Below, piece after piece: positions 33,735-44,011 of a DNA stretch of 64,000 nt (the first letter of the stretch is position 1; the number at the start of each line of letters is the position of its first letter). The stretch is from Moniliophthora roreri (taxonomy: Eukaryota; Basidiomycota; Agaricomycetes; Agaricales; Marasmiaceae): assembly GCA_001466705.2 (NCBI GenBank), contig LATX02000010.1, positions 1-64,000 of the forward strand, read 5' to 3'. Position numbers and translations under genes: made by a program. The notes under the pieces were generated by a model, which was not told the origin of the DNA, ran no database searches, and worked only from the letters and a program-made list of their open reading frames with translations.

Positions 33735-35866
33735 ATGCCTGCAGATCCTGTCTTGAACGTCTACTCTGGAGAAGACTCGCTGGTCAGCTTTTATGACCCA
33801 GACAAGTGTCCTCCAGTGCCAGTACGCGCTGCCTACATATTGATGTCTCTCCTTCGTTTAACACTGCCCATAGCTCGTTGAACTGCCCCGTAAATTGAAC
33901 CCCTTACGCGATGGTGAGCATTACTTCTTTTCTGGTAATTCAATGAGGCTCACGCTTACATAGATGGTGTCCGGATCTATGCGAAGCTTATGAGCTGTCT
34001 CCCAGCTTTAAACGTGAAGCTCCTTCCTGGTGGGTGACCCTCGAACCTCAGTTGGTCGTCACGGCTTGATGGAATATGCTGTCAGCCCTCAACATGATCC
34101 TCAGGGCAAAAGAAGATGGACGTATCAAACCTGACACACACACCATAGTCGAGTACTCCTCCGGCAGCACGGTCATCTCGTTGGGGTTGATTGCGAATAT
34201 CTACGATATCCCAAGGGTCAAGGCCTACATGTCGAATAAGACCACACCTGCGAAGCTAGACCAGCTCAGATTCTTCGTGAGTCTTCGGTTCCCTTGCCTG
34301 TGGTTATTGCCGAATAACGATTCTTGCTAGGGTGTTGATTTGTATGTCTTCGTCAACCTAAAGCACCCGTACACCACTTGATCTCGCTTTTAGAACCGTT
34401 TTCGGCGGACATGGTCAGCCAGAGCCTCAAGACCCGAACGGAGGGATTTACCAAGCGACTGTTGACGGACAGCAAGAGGGCTGGTACAACCCTGATCAAT
34501 ACTCAAATGCGGAGGTACTCGCATCCGTTCCAAACTAGTCCTCGACGTCTACTTATTCGACGTTTACAGAACTGGGAAGCCCATGTTCGCTGGACGGGAC
34601 CACAGATCCTGAAGCAGATGCCTAACTTGTCTGTCTTCGCTGCTTCCATCGGGACGTCTGGTGAGTAGCTAGTTGTAAAGCGAATGAATATTTGCCGAAT
34701 ATTCTTTTCCGTCTTTAGGAACGATGACAGGTACAGGTCTATACTTGAAAGATAAAAAACCATCAGCAAAACGAATAGGGTGCGTTCATTTCCCGTGAAG
34801 ATTATTCTCCTCGTTGATCGTTTTTCATTTTTTGCAGAGTCTGTCCTAACAATGGCGAAAGAGTGAGCACCTTTACCAGGGTTTTGGAATGGAACTTACG
34901 CCAGATTGTAGGTACCTGGTCCTCGCATGTTTAGTCTCCTCGAACCAGTGGATTTCCCATGGAGAGAAGCAGTGGACGGCGTTGAAGAAGTCCCGTCGTT
35001 CGAATCCTTTGAGAAGAGCCTCGAGTTGTGCAGAAACGGCTTATTGGTCGGACCAAGCTCAGGACTCGCACTCCTAGGTCTCCTCAAGTACCTCAACAGA
35101 GAAAAGGAAGCCGGAAGGTTGGATGCTCTGCGGAATGAGGATGGCGAGATACCATGTGAGTTGCTTCCGGCACGTTGCGACCTTCTTGTCTAATTTTTTG
35201 GTAGGCGTTTTCATTTGCTGCGACCAGCCTGCCCAATATATACGCGAGTATATGGAGAAGCTGGGACCAGATTACTTTCCGAAGATTGAGAATGCCGAAC
35301 TTCTGGATGTTGACTGTTACGGGTAAGCTATCCCATCATCAGGGGGTGATCGGTTTTGTGACGCTATCTTTAGGTATAACATCGACTGGGAGGTGTCTGT
35401 TGAAGAGGCCTATGCAATGTTGTTTGATCCTGCATGGAAGCCTTCCCGGAAAGGTGGGATCGCGCCTGTAGCGGGTGTGGCTGAGCCAGTGTCAGACCTC
35501 AACGACAAGAAGGGTGCACAAGAATACGTTGTACTCGACCTTCGTGATCAGTCGACCTTTGATCAGTCGCATATCCCGGGATCTCGCAATCTCCCGGTCG
35601 ATTCATTGGACAACTTGAATCCATACCGACACCCTCCCACTATGGTCAAGCAGTACAAACTATTAGATGAACGACTTTCAGCGAATGATACGGAGTTTGG
35701 CACCTCCCTTGAAGGCAAGGCCGTCTTTACATTATCGCACAGGGGACATGTAGGGAGGCTTGCAATGAGTATACTGAGGAATAGAGGAGTAAAGGCACAC
35801 TGCATCATGGGTGGCAGTGAGAGATGGAAAGAGGCTGGATTATGGGGGAAATGGGATGATTATTGA
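33735..35866 (+). CDS. Cysteine synthase-like PLP enzyme with C-terminal rhodanese-like domain
   Basis: A spliced gene from MPADPVLNVYSGEDSL at 33735 to the stop at 35866. The PLP-enzyme part (fold type II, cysteine synthase/cystathionine beta-synthase family) shows NPLRDDGVRIYAKLM and LNVKLLPALNM, the latter holding the likely PLP lysine; then VEYSSGSTVISLG, FAASIGTSGTMTGTG (phosphate-binding glycine-rich loop) and GLLVGPSSGLALLGLL. The C-terminal domain (35,520-35,850) has the rhodanese signatures VLDLRDQSTFDQSHIPGSRN and IMGGSERWKEAG. However, the active-site loop reads TLSHRGHVGR with no cysteine, so sulfur transfer by that domain is unlikely. It is probably cytosolic and in sulfur amino-acid metabolism; the exact substrate is open. 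Confidence 0.8.
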
Positions 35867-37274
35867 ATACAAATGAACTCCTAGACTCGACTGTAGCATA
35901 AGAATTCGAGAAAGAATGCAATTTTTGCGCCTCACCTTGTTCCATGTTGACGGTATTCTGGATTGAGTACATGTTTAGGGAAACATGGCCTTCCTGTACC
36001 TGCTGAATTGGTGGACGAAGCTAGTGACCAACACAAGTCAATCCAACAACATGAACAAAGTCGGGAGCAAGGCTCGGAAGATGCCGTAATCAGCGGAAAA
36101 ATGCCTCACATGCAAAAATGCCTCGTGGGTCTCAAATTTGTCGCCTATAAATACAAGAAACTGCCATTTCCCACTCTTGTTCCCTTCCCACAACACCTCT
36201 CTACGCTCTCTCAATCGTCCAGTTTCCCGTATTCCCCGTTCCTCAACCTTCACTGAGGCTCTATCATCGCGATGTTGTCTGTCTAATAGCCAATAGCCAC
36301 AGGTACGTTCCTAGATTTCACAACTCTTCTCAAGCTAACCTTTCTTCTTACACTGTAGCACGGCGTCACTTCTCAGATAATCTGTGATTATACCCATAAC
36401 CACAAAACCTACTTCATCCTCAAGTATCCAATGTCATACTTCCCTTTACGACTTGCGCACGAGAAATCTGGCCATTTGGTCCGATCCCCGCCTGGGCGCC
36501 CGGGTTTCCGTCCAAGTTACCTCTTCCAGCTGGTTTCACTGCGTGCCACCGTCCCTGCCACTCTTCCCGCATATTGATATCCCACAGTTTGGCTTGCGAA
36601 GGGCAAGCAGCCACGTATTGCAACGGCGTCCCTGTGATCTAGACTCTCTTGGCCCTAACCATCACCGCCTATTCTCCTCACCGACATTATCAGTTGTGCG
36701 ATCACCGTGGGACGCAACCAAGTCGGATCTATCCCAATCACACGATGATCATGCGGTCCTGTCCATTCTCAACGGCATCGACTCCCATGACTTACTACAC
36801 ATTGAATGTCGGTTGTTGTTCGACAATGCTGCCGCCCGGTTTCAGTGATTGTTGCGATCGGATTAACGGGATTCAGGACGATTGGGGCAGGATTCGTCTC
36901 ACCAATGACCCCCGCAAGTGGTTTGGTACGGACGAACCGCTGTTTCTGTCCAGTTCGACCGAGTACAAGCTCCATGGAAGACAAACGGTTCGGATAGTAT
37001 CGCGCGCACCTCCCTGCATCTCCTCACCCTAATAGAAACGCCTTCTGATGTTCCACCGTACGGCCACAGCTCCCCGTAGCGACTTGGCGATGGCACGTTT
37101 GCAAGACAGGATGTTTAGGCATCACTTGGGTGAAACTGCCGGCTCTCACTGACACGACCTCATGTACGTATAAACCGAATCCCTGCATTTCTTCCATGCC
37201 AAGTCTTATCGTGTAAATGCTCTATCTGTAATTTGATCAATATACAAGAAGTTTTACCAACGTGTCAATTCCTG
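35867..37274. other. Intergenic, 1.4 kb, no confident gene
   Basis: CG-normal sequence. A 154-codon plus-strand frame (36,384-36,848) and overlapping minus-strand frames show no recognised domain. Minus-strand fragment AACPSQAKLWDIN (about 36,580-36,620) faintly recalls a WD40 blade but is isolated. An untranslated transcript or an old gene remnant is possible. Confidence 0.45.
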
Positions 37275-39098
37275 TCATATAGCATCGAAGCAATGCTGGA
37301 GACCGAACGTCTTTTCGATTCTCCGGAGAGCGATCTAAAATGAGTGGTAAACGTCAGGGTTACTTGGGGAGGAACTGAAGGCCGACTAGCCTTCATAACA
37401 TTCTCTGGCATGCAGAAAACAAAGCGGAAGCGCGTCGGTATTTGGTCTTGCGAGGTCAACGTTGAGTTCTGGCGCACGGAAGGAACCTCAGACGCAATTC
37501 GAGTAGAGAATCGAAACCTTTCCTACCAGGTGTACACCCCCCTCATGGATCTTCCGTTCTGCACTAGCCACTTGTTCGCGAATGGGTAATGCTTGATCTT
37601 CAGATTTGCCAATGATTGGTGCAAGGTCTACCAATGCAAAGACAGCGGCTTCTGCACGCACGAATCTGGCACGAAAGAGGTAAGCATCTTACAAACGATG
37701 CAAGTAGCCCGGAACCAAGAACGCACGGTAACCCATGAAATTCGCACCACTCGCCAAGTAGTTCAAATGCCTTGGCCAACCGAATCCTATTATCCTTTAG
37801 GTACGAATCGCAAAATTCTTCATCGTCCAGGATAGCCGTAAAGATGCAATCAGCCGCTGAGGAAATCGGGGTGGCCATCAAACTGTCCCCAATAGCTTTC
37901 ACAACGTCGGGGTTGTTTTGCGACACCAAGGCGCCTACTTTGATACCAGAGGCACCGAAATCCTTTGTCGGCCCAGCCAGAACGTGGATCCTTGCTGGAT
38001 TGCAGACGGAGGATGTGTCTAGGCTGAGAATTGAGGTGAATGATGTTGGGTTAGGCGAGAAACGGGTTTTGAACACTTCGTTTGCAAAGACTTCGTCAAC
38101 GATAAGGTGGATATTCAACTAAAAGACCGCATTAATCGAGTTCTTTTATCAGAAATGGAGGGTAGGTGTACCTCTTCAGCCAGAGCTGCATAGGCCTGGA
38201 TCGTTTCCACTGGATACGCCTGAGCGATCGGGTTGTGTGGGTTGCAAAGAATTACAGCAGTAGTGTTCTCGCCACGACTTTTCCGTCCTTCAAATTCATT
38301 CCGAATGAATGGTACAACTGCAGGCGATAAAGGGTTGACCTCTGGAGGAATATGAACTCCAACTGCAACAGCTCGTGCAGGATAGACTATATCACGGACA
38401 TAATCCCCTATGGGAGTCGTCAGGAAATTCTTCATGGCACCGGAGAACAGATCTTTGGCTCACGGTAGAAAGGCTGGAGACGTATCAAGTAGAGTCAAAT
38501 GTGTCTTTTCGACCTTGCACGCACCGTGGTCATCAACACCCCATCTCCAGGATCACACAGATGCCATATCAACTGGGCGAATATTCCTCCTATCCCTGGT
38601 CCAACTGCTGTAACTTGAGGTGTAATAGGTATCCGTGGCTTCAATGTCCTGTTCAAAAAACGTGGCATCACCTCCACCAGCGTCGGTGCGTACCCATAAG
38701 TAAACGCGTTACCTGTCGCGTCCGAGTCAACAGCCAGTTCAGGATTGAGGAAGAAAGCGGATAGAAAGTGACACATACGATACTTGAGATGATACGGCGT
38801 CAACTCAAAGTGGTCGTGGATGTACTGCCCAATTTTGGAGTATTTTGGAGTAAGAAGATCTCAATCGATCGTTCAGTGAAACATAAATTCGGATGCTAAC
38901 CTTGAGAAGTACGTCCGTCATGAGCCCATTTTCCGCGCTGTTTGCTCTGACGGGACCGTCTGGGTTTCGTTCTGCGTCGTAGAAACGCCCAGTTGAAGGC
39001 GGGTTTGCGTTCGGGAGATGGAAAACTCGTGTCTGACCACGTTCAGACAACTTGACTAGGGAGTTGGACGCTAGCGTTCCGTTAGGCTTTGAGCTCAT
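37275..39098 (-). CDS. Class I/II aminotransferase, ACC-synthase-like
   Basis: A multi-exon gene from MSSKPNGTLASNSLVKLSER (39098) to the stop at 37275. Visible blocks in order: NAFTYGYAPTLVEVMPRFLN, VTAVGPGIGGIFAQLIWHLC (cofactor-binding region), VILCNPHNPIAQAYPVETIQ (substrate region, NPHNP), HLIVDEVFANEVF (the aspartate pairing with the PLP ring nitrogen) and AGPTKDFGASGIKVGALVSQ, whose TKDFG lysine is the expected PLP Schiff base. C-terminal exons carry ERKIHEGGVHL, RFRFVFCMPENV and RIEKTFGLQHCFDAI. This is the 1-aminocyclopropane-1-carboxylate synthase-like group common in mushrooms; whether it makes ACC cannot be told. The last intron seems to start with GC instead of GT (at about 37,392). 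Confidence 0.8.
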
Positions 39099-39503
39099 AA
39101 TGTTCGTTGGAGATAGAGCCGGGAAGAAATCGCACCAGGGTTTTCGATCCCTTGAGATGGTGTACCTCCATGGTTGTGATAAGCCAATGATAAGCAGAGT
39201 AAATCATTTGGTAGCGCCAACTAGACCTGCAATAACACTTCCTTCAACTATTCTTCCGATTCATGGTCCTGAATTCGAAACAGCATCGTCGTTAGGTAGA
39301 AATCATTAATATATACAACTTCAACGTTCGTTGTATGTATGCAGGTACACGTCTATGTAACTTTCAACTTGTCGGTTCTATTGTATGTTCTCATATGCAC
39401 CGGGAAAAAGGAATGGAAGGGAGCTGAAATCAGACGGCATAATACACCCAAAAATGCGACATTGACAGGAAAACAAGACACCTTTTTTGCATCATGCCGC
39501 TGC
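39099..39503. other. Intergenic, 405 bases
   Basis: Upstream of the aminotransferase gene and downstream of the desaturase gene, both on the minus strand. No conserved element was recognised. Confidence 0.5.
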
Positions 39504-41251
39504 CTAGTTGAACGAGCCTTCATCGCTACTCCAAGCCGTGCTACTGCTATATGAGGAACTGAGCTCGTTATATCGAGCAATCTTGAGGCGCGAGCCAGGA
39601 GGAACAGTCTTGTCATCGAGGGCATGGGGATGTCCACCATGGAGGACACCGACACGTTTCATTGCAAGGAACTATGAATGAAGGATCAGTAAGAGAATGA
39701 TGGACTAGATGAATGAAAGCTTACATTATGAGCAGCATTGGAGTGATCGTATACACCACCAAAGAATGCCGTTGTAGCGTCCTTGCCTAATGAAGGACCG
39801 TGAGTTAATGTCCAATGAAATATCCACAATGTACGTACCAATGTACTTCACAAGCAGGTGTCGGCCACCAGGATGCTCTTCAAGGAAATCAGAGACATCA
39901 TGGATGAAACCAGAGATGAGAATCAACGGCCGCTTGTTGGATTGCTTTTGGACTTGGGAAACGTCAGCCGGATGAATGCGCGAGCCGAGGAGGTACGTAC
40001 AGCTCTCCCAAGAGATTACAGGTAGGTCGTTGCTATCGGTAGGCCATGTGAGGTCCTCCTGGGTCTGACGAAGCTTCTTGAGTTGCATAGTCAATTGACC
40101 CTTGCGAACTTCATTCTCAGGAAAGACCTTCAAGTGACTGGCGAGGCCGAGCTTGGAGAGAACCCAAATGGTCCACTTGGTGGGATCGTACTGGTACCAT
40201 TTGATAGCGTTACGGAAGTCCATCGGGAACTGGTGGGGCGAGGGTCAGTAAAGAAGACACATTGAATTAGGATAAAATATACCTGGTGGTGGAAATTGTG
40301 GTAACCCTCTCCGATGGTGACAAACGCCGTAATCATATGGTCACGGGGAGTGTGCTTGTCGTCGAATGGAGTCTCTCCCAACCAGTGTGCGAGTGAGTTG
40401 ACACAGAAAGTCGACTGTAAAAAGGATCAATAAATGCTGAATGTAGTTTCCGAGGATCACATACATGGTGCACAAAGACCAGACGAAGGACACCTGCATA
40501 GACGAGTCCACCCTTGGCATCATTCCAGCCATAGTGAGCGACTAGGGTCGGGAAGATGAGTGCCATAAGCAAGAGAAGCTGCACATAATACTTGTGCTGC
40601 CATTTGACGACTGGGTTCTTGCTCAAGTCGCTAACATCCGCCACACCAGGCCTTCTCCTGGGTTTGACAAGCATCCAGCCAATGTGCGCGTACCAGAAAC
40701 CTTTGTGGGCGTTGTACGGATCCAATTCGGTGTCAGTGTATCGGTGGTGAGCACGGTGTCCTCGCGACCACCACTTGATACTTCCTTGCACTGAACCGGC
40801 ACCGAACAAGGCCAGAACATATTGCAGCGGGAGCGACGCGTTATAGGCACGATGAGCCCAAAGACGGTGGTATCCTGCGGTGATACCTAGAAGAAAGGTT
40901 AACAAGCTTCAAAGGAACATGAAAACGACTCAGCTTACCCAAGCCGGTGCAGAAGTAGTAAATTACACTCCAAACCAAAGTCTCCCATCTCAACTTGGTG
41001 TAGTAAGCACCAATAAAGCCAACCACCGGTGCCCCAAAGATGACCGAAAATGATATCCATTGAATCTCGCTCAAAATGTTCGACCATTTGATGGGAGGTA
41101 AAGATTTTTGGGTTTGGAGGACGTGAGAGACATAGTTATCGGGAAGGTTGAGGTCGGCGGGCTCTTCCTCCTTGCCTGCAGCCATCGGAGATGACTTTTT
41201 GGGGACCTTGAGGACCGGAGAAGGAGCCTTTGTGTCGACAACGTCGGACAT
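39504..41251 (-). CDS. OLE1: Delta-9 (stearoyl-CoA) fatty acid desaturase with C-terminal cytochrome b5 domain
   Basis: A spliced gene from [19 protein letters not shown] (41251) to TAG at 39504. All three histidine boxes of membrane desaturases are present: HRLWAHR (about 40,850-40,872), HRAHHR (about 40,745-40,765) and EGYHNFHHQ (about 40,285-40,311). Hydrophobic segments lie before, between and after them. The C-terminal part has [11 protein letters not shown], the heme-binding loop of a fused cytochrome b5, which supplies electrons in fungal Ole1 proteins. The last exon reads [16 protein letters not shown] and ends with a Ser-rich tail. A 48-base intron lies within the codons for WES|FQKQ (about 39,954-40,001). 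It acts in the endoplasmic reticulum, making palmitoleic and oleic acid; probably essential. The symbol is given by yeast orthology of architecture. Confidence 0.93.
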
Positions 41252-41757
41252 GGCGACCAGCTACCACTGTTGAAGGAAAAAAGGGAAGGAATAAAGAAAG
41301 CCGTAAGCCAAGCGGAGTATATATATATGACCTCCAAAATTTTGGGGCAACTGATTTGTGGAGTCACGCCTTCGCTTCTAGTTACCCATTTTCTCGCCAA
41401 ATTTCACCGCTTTTTCGTGCCTCAAATCCTGGTAATACCTGGAATATCATCTTCCGTCGGTCATTCGATGGGTCTTGAACGATCTGGATTGCATTTTCCT
41501 TCTCCCATTGCACGCTTTTTGGGGGACACGAGGTCCAACCACTGGCTGAAAGATGGACACGTGTTCAACATTCCGTTGGGGCGGCGAATACCTGTTCTGG
41601 ACAACCTTCGGACTCCGGTAATGAACGGAAGCCGGCTAGCTTTCAACTGTCACCAGCGATAACAATCAAGAGTCTGGCTCGTTCCAGTCTACCTTTCAAG
41701 ACTTCTGGACATGTCTGGTCATTGTTAGGATACAGCTACAAGATTTCCCGATCCCTA
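41252..41757. promoter_or_regulatory. Upstream region of the desaturase gene
   Basis: A TATA-like run (read on the minus strand as TCATATATATATACTC) at 41,315-41,330 lies about 65-80 bases before the start codon, a plausible core promoter. The rest of the 506 bases up to the end of the next gene shows no recognised element. Confidence 0.45.
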
Positions 41758-42451
41758 CTATTTCCTCCTCAACTCGACGACTTTACTACCAAAAATAGCA
41801 CCCAAGATTATCGCCTGCATGAGATGTAGCCATGCTTGTACGAGTACGCTGTAATCATCCCAACAATCGAAAAACAAAAAATTTAGAACGTTTCCTTTAT
41901 CTTCCAATTTTCGCCAGCACAGGTTTCTCTTCACCCCGTCTACCCCGGAATGATATCTGCCAAAGGTCATCACCGAAACTCCCAACGAGCCCAAAGCCAA
42001 CAAATGCATCGTCACCAGCATCGTCAGGACTACGCGACGGTTGCGAAGCCCTGCGCACGGCAAAACGGGTGATTTGCAGGTGATGCGGCCAACCTCGAAG
42101 ATTTGAATCTTGTCCATGAAGATAGCGGCAACAAAAGCGTGGTGGAGACCGACGAAGATTGGGATGGTCGTATTCAAATTACTGTAGTATGGATTAGCAC
42201 CCACAGCTGCGGCAGTCAAGGTAATCGTGGCTGTTGTCAATGAAAGCAAGAGGGACCGAAATGACATGGGTCCGCCTTTGTCGAGCGTGGTGACCCATTC
42301 AGCATCCTCTTGGCTGTCAAATGTCGTCGAGTCGTCTAGGTCAGGGTCGCCATGTTCATTAGCGTACAGCTGAGACTCTTGGTCAGTATATCCTCCATGA
42401 CAAGACGGCGGTACTCACTTTGATATTCTTTGTGTTGTTCGGGAAGGTCAT
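41758..42451 (-). CDS. Small membrane protein of unknown function, four hydrophobic segments
   Basis: Two exons, 42451-42419 (MTFPNNTKNIK) and 42369-41758, give 214 residues. The start is chosen because the first exon joins in frame across a GT-AG intron of 49 bases and is preserved in the neighbouring broken copy. After an acidic head (GDPDLDDSTTFDSQEDAEW) come four hydrophobic stretches, near SLTTATITLTAAAVGA, IFVGLHHAFVAAIFMD, LTMLVTMHLLALGSLGVSVM and LVQAWLHLMQAIILGAIFGS. No family is recognised. The adjacent copy at 42,917-43,543 is its decayed tandem paralog. Confidence 0.7.
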
Positions 42452-42916
42452 TTAAGGAAGAGATTGTAAGACTCAAGCATAACCCTTGATATATGTATTA
42501 GCCGGTGAGCGGTGAACACAGCCAGCGTTTCGAATTGTTAACAATGATAGGGATCTCTAACTATATAGGCCCACGCTGAGCAAGAACCCGTTGCTGTTGA
42601 CGTCGGTCACACAATGGTACTCCGCACCGGTCGTCCGAGACACCTTCCTGTGCGTCTCGTTACACGCACTACACTGCTGTTAAAGTGCATTGAACGACCT
42701 TTGCATCACATTTCAAGCTATTCTATTGTGCTTAATCCATGCGATTCACCTAGTAGCCTGGGGCGGCAGGCGAGAACGGGGCAATGGTAAATACCCACCA
42801 ACCCATTGATTGTTCAAGTCTGTCTTCAAACACTTCTGGACATGTCTGATCATTACCAGCTGCAGAGTACGATTACAAGATATCCCTACACGACTCCCTG
42901 GTTCCTACCAACCCAC
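42452..42916. other. Intergenic between the two membrane-protein copies, 465 bases
   Basis: No gene seen. A stretch near 42,610-42,790 resembles 43,680-43,760 and 46,240-46,380, with a GGTCGTCCGAG-type segment followed by CAGGCGAG in two of them. Small duplicated pieces are therefore scattered over this neighbourhood. Confidence 0.4.
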
Positions 42917-43543
42917 TTCCTTTTCAACTCGGCAACTTTACCACCAAGAATCCCACTCAAGATTGTGGCTTGTATGAGGTGTAGCCACGCTCGTATGAGT
43001 ACACTGCGATCCTTCCAACAGTCGAAGAACGTCAAACTGGAAACGTCTCCTCCGTCTTCCTCTTTCAGCCAACACAAGCATCTCCATTGACGTTATCAAG
43101 GCGGCTACCCGGCCGTTGCAAAGTCATGAAACGCACTGTAACACAGTGGAGATAGTGATGCGGCCAACTTCGGCGATTTGAATCTTGTCCATGAAGACGA
43201 CGGCGACAAAGGCATGATGAAGAACGACGAAACCGGGACTATGATAACCAGAGGGCTGAAATATGGGCTGGCGCCCACAGCTGCGACTGCGAGGGAAAAC
43301 GTAGCTGTTGTCGATGAAAGCAAGAGGGACCAGAATGAAAGAGGACTGCCATTGTTGAGTGCGGCGAACCAAGATATGGGTTCAGCTCCATCTTGATCGT
43401 CAACTTGAACTATAGTCGAGTCGTCTGCGTTAGGGACATCCTGTTCATTGGCGCGCAACAACCGAGATCCTCGGTCAGCATAGCATGTCTACGATAACGA
43501 TGATACTCATTTTGATATTCTCTGTGTCGTCCAGAAAGGTCAG
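42917..43543 (-). pseudogene. Broken tandem copy of the small membrane protein gene
   Basis: It aligns to 41,758-42,451 along its length. The start codon is CTG instead of ATG (43,543-43,541). The intron donor is ATGAGT instead of GTGAGT (43,510), the acceptor CAG is CGG (near 43,464), and a frameshift lies near 43,230-43,260. About one hydrophobic segment is deleted around 43,085-43,135. The C-terminal part, FFDCWKDRSVLIRAWLHL, is still clear. Several independent lesions make this a firm pseudogene call. Confidence 0.85.
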
Positions 43544-44011
43544 CAAAGGAAGAGGTGACACAACTGCAGGTTCATAGACGTTGGCCGACGGCCGTGGCGG
43601 CTCAATTTGTTGCACCTGAGGCTACCGCCATATTGCTGTCGAATTTGATGATGTACCTCAGTTCAGAATGATAACAATCTATTCTGGTCGTCCGAGGCAT
43701 TTCGCTGCACGTTTGGCGACTTGCGTTATTGAAGGCGTACACTGAGCATCGGTCTCTAATTCTACCTAGTTGCTTCCGTCGTGGGATCTTCAAGGCGTAG
43801 CAGGGCAAGGCCTCATAGGTCTCGGATAAATGGCACCAACCCGCGATTTGTGTGGTACATTTCGGACTGTGTGCATCCAATGGACTCGGAAAGAAATTAC
43901 ATATGAATACGATCTAAACATAATCTGCAATGTGGTGATCAGTCACAAATTTCCTCGAGATAGAATATGGGCAAAGCAAACCTCAATAATACAATGTGCC
44001 AGTGCATAATT
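43544..44011. other. Intergenic, 468 bases
   Basis: No gene recognised. It separates the broken membrane-protein copy from the first F-box-like gene. One 92-codon minus-strand frame (43,602-43,880) has no features. Confidence 0.5.

Noticed and set aside
36420..36623. Possible WD40 fragment on the minus strand
   Set aside because: Only one short W-D-like stretch (AKLWDIN) with no neighbouring blades.
36384..37032. Plus-strand frames of 154 and 127 codons
   Set aside because: No recognised motif, two overlapping frames equally open, and no consistent splice structure.
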